From NCBI GenBank assembly GCA_016781735.1, contig JADDPT010000072.1, positions 1 through 51,777 on the forward strand: a stretch of DNA of 51,777 bases. The letters are read 5' to 3'. Position numbers and translations under genes: made by a program. The stretch is from Rubrobacter sp. Its GTDB lineage: Bacteria; Chloroflexota; Chloroflexia; Thermobaculales; Thermobaculaceae. The notes under the pieces were generated by a model that did not search any database, was not told the origin of the DNA, and was given only the letters and a program-made list of their open reading frames with translations. The first letter of the stretch is position 1. Each line of letters begins with the position of its first letter. This document shows, piece by piece, positions 1 through 10,898 of the stretch.

Positions 1-395
1 AAGAGTATAACCGGCAATCAATCTCCAAGCTCGCAACGGGGAGTACGTGACCATGAAGATCCATCGTAATCATTTCTGGTCTTGGTCCGAGCCGTGCGCT
101 GACGTAGCCTACCGGTACTCCCGAGGCTAGCAGCAGGGCTGCGTGAGCGTGCCTTAGCGTGTCGAGCGGTACAGGTGGCTACCCTCCCGGGAAAGAAGCA
201 GGTACATTTCCTCAGCACGTTGCGCTAGTCGAGCAAACGACGCACACGCGTGTCGGGCAGTAGGTCTTGGGTTCAGGCGTCCCATCAGCTACCCCAGTGC
301 GACGAGCCGTTCAGCCTGCGCGGCCACAATCTCCACAGTTTTCTCGGCAGTCGTCGTCGAGGCTACTCACCTTCCCCACCAACCGGCAGCGAAAA

Positions 396-1181
396 TCAGG
401 CCCGGCGTGGCCATAGCTGTCCCCTCCTGCTTTGCACCCACTCCTGGAGCACCAGGTACACGAATACTGGCAGGGCAAGCTGCCTTCTCCACCGCCGCGG
501 CTGTTGGATCAGTCGATACAGCCATTCGAAGCCGGCACGTTGCACCCACACTGGTGCGCGCGGCACGACACCAGCGAGGTAGTCGAATGCTCCGCCCACG
601 CCTATAGCCACACAGGGGCCAAGTCTGCCTCGATTCCGCGCTATCCAGTACTCCTGCGCTGGATTGCCGAACGCGACGAGGAGCAGCCTTGTCCCTTTAG
701 AGCGGATAAACTCTACCGTCTCCGCATCCGCCGAGGAGTGAGGTGTGCCCGAATACGTGCCGGCTACACGCAGGCCCGGTGCGAGCGCTACCAACCTGCG
801 CGCTGCTGCCTCCGCGACGCCCGGCATCGCGCCTAGCAGGAAGACCGGCCACCCTCTTGCCGCCGCCAACTGCACCAGGTGGGGAATCAGGTCCGTGCCG
901 CCAACGCGCGTCGCCGGAACCCGATGCACCAATCGAAGGGCGAGCACTACACCGATACCGTCCGGCGTTGCAAGGTCGGTTGATTCAAGCAACCGCTTGA
1001 ACGCGGGCTCTCTGCACGCACGCACGATGAACTCGGGATTCACCGTAGCGACCTGGTGAGTCCCGCCGCCGGAGATCAAACTAGAAATAGCGGCGACCGT
1101 TCGCTGCAGGTCGAGAGGATGTACCCGAACGCCGACGACCCGCCGCTCGGGAAAGCTCTCGGAAGGGGACGTATTCATCAC
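396..1181 (-). CDS. WecG/TagA/CpsF family glycosyltransferase
   Basis: 261-aa ORF; 'TVNPEFIVRA', 'TPDGIGVVLALRL', 'LLVAFGNPAQEYWI', 'AIGVGGAFDYLAGVVPRAP' are typical of WecG/TagA/CpsF. Confidence 0.93.
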   Translation of the reverse strand: MMNTSPSESFPERRVVGVRVHPLDLQRTVAAISSLISGGGTHQVATVNPEFIVRACREPAFKRLLESTDLATPDGIGVVLALRLVHRVPATRVGGTDLIPHLVQLAAARGWPVFLLGAMPGVAEAAARRLVALAPGLRVAGTYSGTPHSSADAETVEFIRSKGTRLLLVAFGNPAQEYWIARNRGRLGPCVAIGVGGAFDYLAGVVPRAPVWVQRAGFEWLYRLIQQPRRWRRQLALPVFVYLVLQEWVQSRRGQLWPRRA

Positions 1182-1221
1182 GTCAAGGTGGAATCGCTAC
1201 GGCTGATTGTGTCCGGTGGCA

Positions 1222-2514
1222 TCACACTAGCACATTCTGACCCTGACTCGTGAGCTTGCCCCTTGGCACCCGGTTGCGCATATCCACTATCAACAGGGCC
1301 CGGTCGGCGATTAGCTCGTAGTCCATCCCGGCGTGGTCGGTCAGCACCACGACACAGTCGGCCTGGGCCACCTCCTCGGCGCAGAGAGGCACGCTCGCCA
1401 GCGTTTCCGCCGCTACTTTGATCCGGGGGACGAGCGGGTCGTGATACCGCACACGTGCGCCCCCGGAGATCAGGCCCTCCATAACGGCGAGCGCCGGTGA
1501 GCCTCGCAGGTCTGAAACGTTTGCTTTATACGCGGCTCCCAGTGCGAGGATGCGCGAGCCGTTCAGGCTCTTCATCTGTGTATTCAGTGCCTCGGTCACC
1601 CGGCTAACGACGTAGCGCGGCATGTTCTCGTTGATCTCGCCCGCCAGCTCGATGAAGCGCGTGTGCATGCCATACTCACGTGCTTTCCACGTCAGATAGA
1701 ACGGGTCAACAGGAATACAGTGACCGCCTACACCAGGGCTGGGGTCGAACCGGGCGAAGCCGAACGGCTTGGTTCCCGCCGCGGCCAGCACCTCCCAGAC
1801 ATCGAGATCCATGCGGTCGCAGAGCATGGAGAGCTCGTTCACCAGTGCCATGTTCACGTTGCGAAAGACGTTCTCGAAGAGCTTGGCCATCTCAGCGATC
1901 CTGGGCGAGCTGACCGGCACAACAGTATCGACGACCAGCCTGTACAGTGCCAGCGCTCGCTCGGTGCACGTCTGAGTGAGACCACCTGCCAGCTTGGGGG
2001 TGTTTCGGAGTGTGTAACCTTTCGACCCGGTCGCGCCAGGATCGATGCGCTCCGGCGAGTAAGCAAGCGCAAAGTCAACTCCAGCCCTCAGCCCACCTTC
2101 TTCCAGGGCGGGCTGTAGAACCTCGTCCGTGGTTCCGGGGTAGGTGGTACTCTCCAGAACAACTAGCTGGCCGGGCCGCAGGCGGGAGGCAACGGTTCGT
2201 GCCGCGCCCTGAACCGCCTCCATGTCGGGAATGCGGTGCTTGGTCAGCGGTGTGGGCACGCAGATCACGATATCGGTGGCGACCTCCAGGCACGCGGGAT
2301 CAAGAGTGGCAGAGAAGTTACCCGACCGCAAGACCGCCTGGAGCCGTTCGTCCGGGACGTCGTCAATGTAGCTGGTTCCCGCCGCAAGCATGGCCACGCG
2401 CTCACGATCCACATCGAGGCCGACAACCTGCACGCCGGCTTCAGCGAAGGCTACCGCCAGCGGCAGCCCCACGTATCCTAACCCCACGATGGCCACTCGG
2501 TGACCCATATCCAT
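1222..2514 (-). CDS. Nucleotide sugar dehydrogenase (UDP-ManNAc/UDP-glucose dehydrogenase family, WecC-like)
   Basis: 430-aa ORF; N-terminal 'VAIVGLGYVGLPLAVAFAEAG', 'STTYPGTTDEVL', 'VGGHCIPVDPFYLTWKA'. Confidence 0.95.
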   Translation of the reverse strand: MDMGHRVAIVGLGYVGLPLAVAFAEAGVQVVGLDVDRERVAMLAAGTSYIDDVPDERLQAVLRSGNFSATLDPACLEVATDIVICVPTPLTKHRIPDMEAVQGAARTVASRLRPGQLVVLESTTYPGTTDEVLQPALEEGGLRAGVDFALAYSPERIDPGATGSKGYTLRNTPKLAGGLTQTCTERALALYRLVVDTVVPVSSPRIAEMAKLFENVFRNVNMALVNELSMLCDRMDLDVWEVLAAAGTKPFGFARFDPSPGVGGHCIPVDPFYLTWKAREYGMHTRFIELAGEINENMPRYVVSRVTEALNTQMKSLNGSRILALGAAYKANVSDLRGSPALAVMEGLISGGARVRYHDPLVPRIKVAAETLASVPLCAEEVAQADCVVVLTDHAGMDYELIADRALLIVDMRNRVPRGKLTSQGQNVLV

Positions 2515-2827
2515 GCTTCACATTCCCCTGCTCGCGGCACTAGCAGCGACTCGGTCGTCACCGCACTGCAAGATAGCATGAATGAGCTGATGTCTGCTAT
2601 CAACGCCGTCGCGTTGCCCACCGTTCCCGCGATCTCTTATACTGAGTGAGCGCCGCACCTAAGGAGTCGCGCACACGCGCTCTACTCTATTCACATCGCC
2701 ATTTGCAACCTTTTTGGTGGGGGCCGAGAGGTCGGTGTGGCCCTGTGATACGTTGACGGCGCCTTATATTAGCGGTTGATCCAAGCTTGGCAGAGGACGA
2801 TTACAAAGGGGGATTCGGACGAACTCG

Positions 2828-3508
2828 TTGACGTCGAACGACCTTATCTCCTCTGAGTGCCGCTGGCTGCAACGCATCGACCCCTCTAGACGCTTACTGC
2901 GCGGGCGTGCATATCTCGTCGCGAAACGGTCAATGGACCTGCTGATCGTGACACTAACATCTCCCATTCTCATCCCACTGTTCTGCCTGGGCGTGCTGCT
3001 GCTCAAGCTTGAGTCCCCGCGCGATCCGGCGCTGTTTCTCCAGACGCGTACGGGCAAAGGCGGAGAGCGTTTCGTCATGTACAAGTTCCGCACCATGGTG
3101 GTCAATGCGGAGCAGATGAAGACGCAGCTCGCGCACCTCAACGAGGTGCCGTGGCCGGACTTCCACATGCGCAACGATCCGCGCATTACTCGCGTCGGTC
3201 GTATCTTGCGCAAGACCAGCATTGACGAGCTGCCTCAGGTGCTGAACGTCGTGCGTGGTGAGATGAGCATTGTCGGCCCGCGCCCCACCTCCTGGCGACC
3301 AGAGACGTATGCTCCGTGGCAGCTCAAACGACTGGAAGCAAAGCCCGGAATCACTGGACTCGCGCAGCTCCTCGGCCGGAAGACAAACCAATTCGACGAA
3401 CGTGTCCGCCTCGATCTCGCTTACATAGAGCATCAATGCTTGTGGCTCGACGTGCAGATCGTGCTACGTACGGTTCCCGCGGTACTGCAGGCAACGGGCG
3501 CGCACTGA
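2828..3508 (+). CDS. Bacterial sugar transferase (undecaprenyl-phosphate sugar phosphotransferase, WcaJ/WbaP C-terminal type)
   Basis: TTG-start ORF; 'KRSMDLLIVTLTSPILIPLF', 'KFRTMVVNAE', 'DELPQVLNVVRGEMSIVGPRP', 'KPGITGLAQL'. Confidence 0.93.
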   Translation: MTSNDLISSECRWLQRIDPSRRLLRGRAYLVAKRSMDLLIVTLTSPILIPLFCLGVLLLKLESPRDPALFLQTRTGKGGERFVMYKFRTMVVNAEQMKTQLAHLNEVPWPDFHMRNDPRITRVGRILRKTSIDELPQVLNVVRGEMSIVGPRPTSWRPETYAPWQLKRLEAKPGITGLAQLLGRKTNQFDERVRLDLAYIEHQCLWLDVQIVLRTVPAVLQATGAH

Positions 3509-3632
3509 GAGCCGCGCGAGGGAGCTGAGCAGCGCACAGGCTCTCACACACCGGATTATCAGGTACCATCGCTTCGATACGATCAAGCGCATATTCGCCG
3601 AAGCTCCGAACGTAACAAGACAGGAAGAGTCC

Positions 3633-5558
3633 ATGTGCGGTATCTGCGGCAAAGTGTATTACGACCGTGATCGGCCGGTCGGGCCCGAGATCCTGGACGT
3701 TATGTGCAAGACGATCTCGCACCGCGGGCCCGACGACCGCGGCGTACTGATCAGAGGTCGAGCGGGGTTGGGTTCCGCCCGACTCTCGATCATTGATATT
3801 GAGGGCGGGCACCAGCCGCTCTCCAATGAGGACGGAACGATATGGACCGCGTACAACGGCGAGATATACAACTTTCCACGACTTCGTGAGCGTCTTGAGC
3901 GCGCTGGGCACCGCTTCTCCACCCGCACGGACACGGAGGCGATCGTGCACCTCTATGAAGAGGAGGGCGATGACTTCGTGCGCTCACTCAACGGCATGTT
4001 CGCCCTGGCTGTCTGGGACGAGCCTCGCCAGCGGCTGATACTCGCGCGCGACCACATCGGCGTCAAGCCACTTTACTACGCTCAGCTGGACGACCGGCTG
4101 GTCTTCGGCTCGGAGATCAAGGCCCTGCTGCCGGACGGCGTCAGCCGTGAAATCGACCCGATCGCACTATCCGACTACCTCTCCCTCAACTACGTCCCGG
4201 GACCGCGTACCATGTTCGCGGCCATACGCAAGCTCCTGCCCGGCCACATACTGACCTTTGATGCGGCGAGTGGTCGGATGGAGGTGAAGCGGTACTGGGA
4301 CGTGCCCAGAGCCGCGACGCAGCACCCGCGAGTCCGACACTCCCGCGACGTCGAAAGCAGCTTGCTTGACTTGCTCCGCGAGGTTGTACGCGACCAGATG
4401 ATATCCGACGTGCCGACGGGCGCTTTTCTGAGCGGTGGCCTCGACTCCAGCATCGTGGTTGCGCTAATGAGCGAGATCGCCAACCAGCCGGTGCGCACCT
4501 TTTCTATAGGCTTCCAGCAGGAGTCGTACAACGAGCTGCCGTACGCGAGGATCGTGGCGGATCGCTTCGAGACCGAACATCACGAGCTGGTAATGGAGCC
4601 GCGCGCACACGACATCGTCACCGCGATGGCCGGTTGCTTCGACGAACCCTTCGCCGACTCCTCGGCAGTGGCTGTGTACGCGGTTAGTGAGCTGGCATCA
4701 AGGCATATCAAAGTCGCTCTGAGCGGCGATGGGGGCGACGAGCTTTTCGGTGGCTACTACACTTATCAGGCCGACAAGCTGGCCGCCTATTATCGGCGGT
4801 TGCCGGCAGTACTGGGCGCGGGCTTGCTACCGAAACTGGCGGATATGGTACCGACCTCCGATAGCAAGGTTAGCCTGGACTTCAAGCTCAAGCGCTTCGT
4901 GAACGGAGCCTCGCTTCCACCACTTCCCGCCCACGTCGCGTGGAAGTCGTTTCTCAGCGAGGAGATGAAGCAACGTCTGTACACCTCTTCTCAAGCCGCT
5001 CCTCGCGGCGAGCGGCGTCCCACGGTGGCTTTGATGCAGGAGTACTACGACGCGTATCCCAGCGATGACCTGATCAATCGGCTACTGTATGTGGACCTGA
5101 AAGTTCAGCTTGTGGACGACATGCTCACAAAGGTGGATAGGATGAGCATGGCCCACTCGCTGGAGGTTCGCGTGCCGCTACTCGACTTGCGACTGGTCGA
5201 GTTCATGGCCGCGCTACCGAGTGACCTCAAGGTGCGCCGACTGACGTTGAAGTACCTGCTCAAACGCGTTGCCGCCCGCCTGCTTCCTCAGGAAATCCTA
5301 CACCGGCCCAAAGCGGGCTTCCACGTGCCGATCCCCTTATGGATCAAGACCGACCTCCGAGATATGGTTGATGAGCGGCTCTCCACTCAGCTCATTGGCG
5401 AGCAAGGATTGTTTGATCCTGCGGTGGTCGCTCAGATGCTGGACGAGCATCGTCGCGGTCGTCGCGACCATAGCCGCAGCATCTGGAGCCTGCTCATGTT
5501 CAGCCTCTGGCACGAGCGGTACGCCAGTACGGTGGCAGACGTGCTGCCCCTATCGTAG
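3633..5558 (+). CDS. asnB: Asparagine synthase (glutamine-hydrolysing)
   Basis: 641-aa ORF; N-terminal Cys 'MCGICGKVYY', 'GAFLSGGLDSSIVVALMS', 'ALSGDGGDELFGGY', 'DMLTKVDRMSMAHSLEVRVPLLD'. Confidence 0.96.
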   Translation: MCGICGKVYYDRDRPVGPEILDVMCKTISHRGPDDRGVLIRGRAGLGSARLSIIDIEGGHQPLSNEDGTIWTAYNGEIYNFPRLRERLERAGHRFSTRTDTEAIVHLYEEEGDDFVRSLNGMFALAVWDEPRQRLILARDHIGVKPLYYAQLDDRLVFGSEIKALLPDGVSREIDPIALSDYLSLNYVPGPRTMFAAIRKLLPGHILTFDAASGRMEVKRYWDVPRAATQHPRVRHSRDVESSLLDLLREVVRDQMISDVPTGAFLSGGLDSSIVVALMSEIANQPVRTFSIGFQQESYNELPYARIVADRFETEHHELVMEPRAHDIVTAMAGCFDEPFADSSAVAVYAVSELASRHIKVALSGDGGDELFGGYYTYQADKLAAYYRRLPAVLGAGLLPKLADMVPTSDSKVSLDFKLKRFVNGASLPPLPAHVAWKSFLSEEMKQRLYTSSQAAPRGERRPTVALMQEYYDAYPSDDLINRLLYVDLKVQLVDDMLTKVDRMSMAHSLEVRVPLLDLRLVEFMAALPSDLKVRRLTLKYLLKRVAARLLPQEILHRPKAGFHVPIPLWIKTDLRDMVDERLSTQLIGEQGLFDPAVVAQMLDEHRRGRRDHSRSIWSLLMFSLWHERYASTVADVLPLS

Positions 5559-5570
5559 GGACTCTTGCCT

Positions 5571-6635
5571 CTAGCGATAGTCCCGCTCCTCCAGCAGCTT
5601 TATCGCTGCCTCGGCGACGAGCATCGGATCGAGGCTTCCGAGATCCGAGTCGCGGTATACCTCTCCCATGCTGTGTCCTACGTAGATCCACGGCCGCGGA
5701 CGGTCCGGCGCACGGAGACAGACTGCCTTGCCTGCACCAATCTCTTCACATGGACCCCACGCCGCCTCGTTCGTCGGACCCCACAGGCTAACGACGGGAA
5801 CCTGGAGGGCCAAGGCGAGCTGCATGGGACCCGAGTCCGGGCCAATGTAAAGGTCGCACCGGCGCAGTAGTGCCGCCAGAGCCTGAACGTCGGTCTGACC
5901 GGCCATAACCTCTATTGGAACGTTCGCGAGGGCCGCCACTTGCCGCGCTGCCGCCACCTCCTCAGGGCCACCGATGAGCAGCAGCGTACCTTCTACACGG
6001 TCGTGAAGTATTTCCGCCACGCGGGCGTACCCATCGGGAGTCCATCCTCTCGACGGTATCCACCCTCCAAGTCCGTGGTGGATCGCCACCACGGGACGCC
6101 TGACCGGCTCGGGTAGCAGATTGCCTGCTCGCGTCTCAGCCTTCGGGTCAACCCTCACGCTTAATCGTCCAGGCACAGGGGCGCCGCCCAGCACTTGGAT
6201 GAGGCGCACACAGTACGCCCCCTCGCTGATCGCGCCCATTCCATCGTCCCGATACCGCATGTTCAGAAAGAAGCCCCTGCCGTTGTCCAGACCCACGCGT
6301 ACCGGCACTCCGCAAAGCAAAGCAAGCGAGGCCAGCTTCAGCGTCCCGAACAGTGTGGTCATGTGGTGGGCGAGGATCAGCGCGTCGTAGCGTTCACGCC
6401 TGAGGAACCACAGCAGCTTTCCCCAGGCTAACAGCGAGCGAGGTGTGAAGGCGCGCCGCCCGGATATCAGGTGCCTATCGAAGGACAATACCCTGCGCAC
6501 CCTCGAGTCATGCTCGAAGACTGGCGCTCCCGCCCGGCCGAGCAGCAAGTCCAAGTCGTACTCAGGTAAGGAGTTGCAAGCCGCGTCTACTGCGGCCGTC
6601 AGGAGGACTGCATCTCCCAGGTCTGCAAGCTTCAC
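5571..6635 (-). CDS. Glycosyltransferase family 9 (heptosyltransferase-like)
   Basis: 'LADLGDAVLLTAAVDA', 'LLIGGPEE', 'DLYIGPDSGPMQLALALQVPVVSLWGPTNE'; true start may lie a few codons upstream (in-frame 'PKPRLLLVKLADLGDA'). Confidence 0.9.
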   Translation of the reverse strand: MKLADLGDAVLLTAAVDAACNSLPEYDLDLLLGRAGAPVFEHDSRVRRVLSFDRHLISGRRAFTPRSLLAWGKLLWFLRRERYDALILAHHMTTLFGTLKLASLALLCGVPVRVGLDNGRGFFLNMRYRDDGMGAISEGAYCVRLIQVLGGAPVPGRLSVRVDPKAETRAGNLLPEPVRRPVVAIHHGLGGWIPSRGWTPDGYARVAEILHDRVEGTLLLIGGPEEVAAARQVAALANVPIEVMAGQTDVQALAALLRRCDLYIGPDSGPMQLALALQVPVVSLWGPTNEAAWGPCEEIGAGKAVCLRAPDRPRPWIYVGHSMGEVYRDSDLGSLDPMLVAEAAIKLLEERDYR

Positions 6636-6700
6636 GAGCAGTAAGCGCGGCTTCGGTTCCGTCTCACCGGCTGGGTATGCTCTTGGAGATCGCGCTCGTC

Positions 6701-7627
6701 TCAGCCGCGTCCCTCCCCGCCTCCAGGATCGCTCTGCCGTCGGAGAAACTCTTCTACAGACCGTATCAGCCCCTCGGCCTGCGCGTCGTCCAGCGGCTCG
6801 CTACCCTCCAGCGGAGGCAGGTCCAGCTCGGGCTCGTCGGGCGATGAGAGGTGCCGGAGCTCCAGCTCTCGTACGTACTGTTGCGCCTCCGGGTTGTCGG
6901 TAAGCGCCGACTCGACCTGCGCTCCGTACGCTTCCGCTTCCGCCTCCATCTCAGCCACCGCCACGGCCAGCGGTACGACGCACGTCAGCTTTCGAAGGAG
7001 AGCCGCGCTGGCCTTGGGGTTCGGCGTGGCGGAGATGTAGTGGGGCACGGCCGCCCAGATAGAGCCGTTCGCGATATCTGCGTCGGTAAGCATCGCTCCA
7101 AGCACGCCTAGAATACCCGTCGGCCCCTCGTATGAGCTGCCGCGTATGCCTATGCTCCTCAGCCGCTCGGCAAGCGCGGGAGTGCTCGATCCACCGGACA
7201 GCGGCACGGCTCGAGTATGGGGGGTATCTGCCAGCAGAGCGCCGAGAGCGATCACCTCACTCACTCCGAGCCGGCGTGTGAGGCTGAGTACGTTCTCCGA
7301 GTACCGGCGCCACCTCAGGTGCGGTTCCTGCCCCAGGAAGAACACTGCGTCGGCCCCGCTGGAGGATCGATGGTAATAGAACTCGTTCTTCGGCCACGTG
7401 AGCTCTCGTCGGTACTCGCCCACGGGCCGAGTGTGCGGCCGTGCCTGGGTGAAGTCGTAGTAATGATCCGGATCCATGGAGCAGAACTTACGCGCGCTGA
7501 GCTGGCTGATCAAGTACTCGAGAGCGTGCGACGCCGAGCTACCTGCATCGTTCCAGCCTTTGAAAGCCATAACGAGCACGGGCGCACTCAACTCGGGCGT
7601 CTCACTGAAAATCAGGTCGTCGTCCAT
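6701..7627 (-). CDS. PAC2 family protein
   Basis: 308-aa ORF; 'PVLVMAFKGWNDAGSSASHALEYL', 'GALLADTPHTRAVPL' characteristic of PAC2/proteasome assembly chaperone-like proteins. Confidence 0.88.
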   Translation of the reverse strand: MDDDLIFSETPELSAPVLVMAFKGWNDAGSSASHALEYLISQLSARKFCSMDPDHYYDFTQARPHTRPVGEYRRELTWPKNEFYYHRSSSGADAVFFLGQEPHLRWRRYSENVLSLTRRLGVSEVIALGALLADTPHTRAVPLSGGSSTPALAERLRSIGIRGSSYEGPTGILGVLGAMLTDADIANGSIWAAVPHYISATPNPKASAALLRKLTCVVPLAVAVAEMEAEAEAYGAQVESALTDNPEAQQYVRELELRHLSSPDEPELDLPPLEGSEPLDDAQAEGLIRSVEEFLRRQSDPGGGEGRG

Positions 7628-7861
7628 AGCCCCTCCTCACCCTGAGTATCGCAGGCTGCGTGCCGATGGCACAATTATGCCACGCCGGGATCAGCGGCTA
7701 TCTGAACTACCAATCTCAGAAAGCCCGCTGCTTGTCGGCCGCCTCTCCACCGTGCCACGGCCGGAAGAGCCGACTGGGTTCGACACGTGTGCTGGTCGTT
7801 GCAACAGCGGCAATCGTGCTGTACCACTCGCTAACTCAGCACATAGCCGGGTGGCGATATG

Positions 7862-9316
7862 CTAGGAGCCGACAGCCCTCTCGGCGAAGTCCAGCAGCGG
7901 TACGAACAGCAGGCCGAAGACGACCGTCGCTGTCGCGCATATCGCAAGCCCCAGCACCATCAGCGGCTGGCGCGGCGAGGCGAGCGCGTACCTGGGCTCG
8001 TAAGCAAACAGTCGGGCGAGCACCCGCAGGTAGTACACAGCGGCAACCGCGCTGATCAGGAAGCCGAGCACTGCAAGCCAGGTGTGACCGGCCCGCACCG
8101 CCGAAAGGAAAACAAAAACCTTGGCCGGAAGGCCGATAGTCAGCGGGAAGCCCATGAGCCCCAGCAGGAAGATTCCAAGCGCAAGTCCCGCTGCCGGCGC
8201 TCGCGCGAACAGGCCGTCCATGTGCTCGAGCGTCGTGCCACCGCCGTGATTCTCCATCCATGCCAGCACGCCGAAAGCGCCCAGGTTCATAAAGACGTAG
8301 GCGAGCGCGTAGAAGAGCACACTGGACGCTCCCAGCGTGTTATCCCGTGACCACATCGCGAGGCCGACCAGCATGAATCCGGTGTGCCCTATGCTGGAGT
8401 ACGCGAGCATCCGCTTCACGTCCGTCTGAGCTATCGCTGCCAAGTTCCCGATCAGCATGGTCAGGATCGAAATGACGATCAGGATCGGACGCCAGTCGTC
8501 TAGCATGCCGGGAAGCGCCTGGGTAAGCAGCCGCACGAGCGCGGCGAAGGCGCCTGCCTTCACTGCTACCGACATGAACGCGGTGACTACCGTGGGCGCG
8601 CCCTGATACGCATCCGGCGTCCATTGGTGGAACGGCACTGCCGCCACCTTGAATCCGAGTCCCGCCACCATCAGCAGCATGGCGAGAAGAACCGCTGGCC
8701 TGGCGGCGCCGCCCTGTGCTGCAAAACTCGCGATCTGATCGAAGCGCGTGCTCCCCGTCACACCGTACGTCCATGTCATGCCGTACAGAAGTATCGCGCT
8801 GGAGAACGCCCCCAGCAGGAAGTACTTCATTGCGCCCTCGTTCGACTCACGCCTGTGCTTTGCAAAGCCGGTCAGCACATAAGTCGGCACGCTCATCAAC
8901 TCGATCCCGAGGAAGAGTGTCATGAGGTCGTACGCGGAAGCGGACACGATCATGCCCGCCGTTGAACACACCAGCACTGCGTAGTATTCCACCTGGCTGA
9001 CTTGGTGGAGGCGAAGCCATGAATCGCTGATAAGCACCGCAAGCATCGCCGCCAGGAGCACCGTGACGCCGAAGTACTGCGAGAACTGGTCCGCGCGCCA
9101 GCTACCGCTGAAAGTCACGACGGGCTCCCTGGCTAGCAGTGCGAGCACGAAGCCCAGCGTGACGAGGAGGCCAGCCAGCGTGACGAGCGGGTAGACAGCT
9201 CCCCTCACCCTTGGCGCAAAGATCGTGATAAGCAGCAGCACCGAAGCAGTCACCGTCATCGCTATAAGGGGCGAAACGGCGAACAGGTCTATTGATGGCA
9301 GAGGTACTTGCAACAA
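7862..9316 (-). CDS. nuoN: NADH-quinone oxidoreductase subunit N
   Basis: 484-aa multi-TM antiporter-like subunit; 'KYFLLGAFSSAILLYGMTWTYG', 'LAYSSIGHTGFMLVG'; operon position. Confidence 0.95.
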   Translation of the reverse strand: MLQVPLPSIDLFAVSPLIAMTVTASVLLLITIFAPRVRGAVYPLVTLAGLLVTLGFVLALLAREPVVTFSGSWRADQFSQYFGVTVLLAAMLAVLISDSWLRLHQVSQVEYYAVLVCSTAGMIVSASAYDLMTLFLGIELMSVPTYVLTGFAKHRRESNEGAMKYFLLGAFSSAILLYGMTWTYGVTGSTRFDQIASFAAQGGAARPAVLLAMLLMVAGLGFKVAAVPFHQWTPDAYQGAPTVVTAFMSVAVKAGAFAALVRLLTQALPGMLDDWRPILIVISILTMLIGNLAAIAQTDVKRMLAYSSIGHTGFMLVGLAMWSRDNTLGASSVLFYALAYVFMNLGAFGVLAWMENHGGGTTLEHMDGLFARAPAAGLALGIFLLGLMGFPLTIGLPAKVFVFLSAVRAGHTWLAVLGFLISAVAAVYYLRVLARLFAYEPRYALASPRQPLMVLGLAICATATVVFGLLFVPLLDFAERAVGS

Positions 9317-9349
9317 ATCACTCCGATGCGGGCCGCGGGCTACCTTGCC

Positions 9350-10885
9350 CTATGGCGTGAACGCCGTGCCAGTGTCCTGAGGAACCCCGAGGTAGTTTAG
9401 CAGACCCGTAACTGAGGGCTCCATCGTCTGCAGGAAAGGGGTGGCCCAGACGCCGATGAGGACGCTCAGGAGTGCCAGCCCGGCGAGCGGCAGAGTTTCC
9501 TGCCACAGGTTCATTGGCGGCAGATTGTGGTCCCCGGCAGGCTTGCCCAGGTAGAACACACGCGCCACCATCCAAAGCATGTACGCGGCCGACACGACTA
9601 TGTAGAAGTACACCGGAACGGCGAGCAGTGGGTTGCGGATGAACGCGCCGACCGTGACGAGGATTTCCCCCACAAATGCACTCAACCCTGGCAACCCGAG
9701 GTTGCCCAGGCTCAGGATCACGAAGAGAGCCGCGAAGGGACCCATCAACGTCGCGAGGCCGCCGAGCTTCGCTATCTCGCGCGTGTGCAGCCGCTCGTAT
9801 ATCACTCCCACGCCAAGGAAGAGCGCGCCGGAGATCAGCCCGTGGCTCACCATCTGGATCAGTGCGCCCTGGACTCCTTGCGTCGTGAACGTGAAAATCC
9901 CGAGCACTACGAAGCCCATCGTGGCAACGCTCGAGTACGCGATTAGCTTCTTGAGATCGCGCTGCATGAGCGTGATATACGCCCCGTACAGGATCGCGAT
10001 AACCGACAGGGTTATCGGTACGGCGGCGAACTGTCGACTCGCATCGGGCGAGAGCGGGATCTGCCAGCGGAGGAAGCCGTAGCCGCCCATCTTCAGCAGC
10101 ACCCCCGCCAGGATCACGCTGCCCGCGGTAGGGGCGTCTACATGCGCGTCGGGCAACCAGGTGTGGAACGGGAAGAGAGGCATCTTGACGGCGAACGCGA
10201 AGAAGAACCCCCAGAACATCCATGTCTGGAATCCGGAGCTCCAGCCCGGCGCCTGGCGCACCAGGTCGACGTAGTTCAGCGTCGGGCCGCCCGCCTGACC
10301 CGATGTCTGCACGTATACGCTGACGATAGCCGCAAGCATCAAGAGGCTGCCGGCGAAGGTGTATAGGAAGAACTTCAGCGCCGAGTACATCTTCCGCCCG
10401 TGTCCCCATACTGCGATCAAAAGCGCCATCGGGATGAGTGTGAGCTCGAAGAAGACGTAGAAGAGCACGAGATCCAACGCGACAAACACGCCGAGCATCC
10501 CCGTCTCCAGCACCAGCAGCGCGGCGTAGTATTCCTTCAGCCGGTGCTCCACGTTCCCGAACGAGTATACGACGGCCACCAGCGACAGGAGCGCGGTGAG
10601 GAAGTAGAGCAGGATGGATATGCCGTCCACCCCCAGGTAGTACTGCAATCCGAGGCTACGGGCCCACTCCACGCGCTCCACGAGCTGGAAGCCCGGTCGG
10701 CCGGCGGTGTAGCTGCCGAGCACCAAGAGCATGAGCAGCATGTCGACTCCCGCTACCGCCACGGCTGTCCAACGTACTGCGTTCGTCGCAGGCTTGGGTA
10801 TCAGGGCTATCAGCAGCGCGCCGACTGCAGGAAGCAGCGTTACGACCGAGAGTATGGGGAACCCGAGCGTGTTATCTCCGTACAA
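9350..10885 (-). CDS. nuoM: NADH-quinone oxidoreductase subunit M
   Basis: 511-aa; 'YYLGVDGISILLYFLTALLS', 'PLFPFHTWLPDAHVDAPTAGSVILAGVLLKMGGYGF'. Confidence 0.96.
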   Translation of the reverse strand: MYGDNTLGFPILSVVTLLPAVGALLIALIPKPATNAVRWTAVAVAGVDMLLMLLVLGSYTAGRPGFQLVERVEWARSLGLQYYLGVDGISILLYFLTALLSLVAVVYSFGNVEHRLKEYYAALLVLETGMLGVFVALDLVLFYVFFELTLIPMALLIAVWGHGRKMYSALKFFLYTFAGSLLMLAAIVSVYVQTSGQAGGPTLNYVDLVRQAPGWSSGFQTWMFWGFFFAFAVKMPLFPFHTWLPDAHVDAPTAGSVILAGVLLKMGGYGFLRWQIPLSPDASRQFAAVPITLSVIAILYGAYITLMQRDLKKLIAYSSVATMGFVVLGIFTFTTQGVQGALIQMVSHGLISGALFLGVGVIYERLHTREIAKLGGLATLMGPFAALFVILSLGNLGLPGLSAFVGEILVTVGAFIRNPLLAVPVYFYIVVSAAYMLWMVARVFYLGKPAGDHNLPPMNLWQETLPLAGLALLSVLIGVWATPFLQTMEPSVTGLLNYLGVPQDTGTAFTP

Positions 10886-10898
10886 GTAAGCTGCCCCC

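Noticed and set aside
1-395. Possible degenerate minus-strand gene downstream of the WecG-type GT ('ASTTTAEKTVEIVAAQAERLVALG' and 'RLAQRAEEMYLLLSREG' in different frames)
   Set aside because: Fragments are short and not family-assignable by eye; may be a pseudogene remnant or chance. No feature called.
7628-7861. tRNA-like bits (GGTTCGAC; GGAGAGGCGGCCGA on the minus strand) between PAC2 and nuoN
   Set aside because: No complete cloverleaf with matching acceptor stem could be built on either strand.
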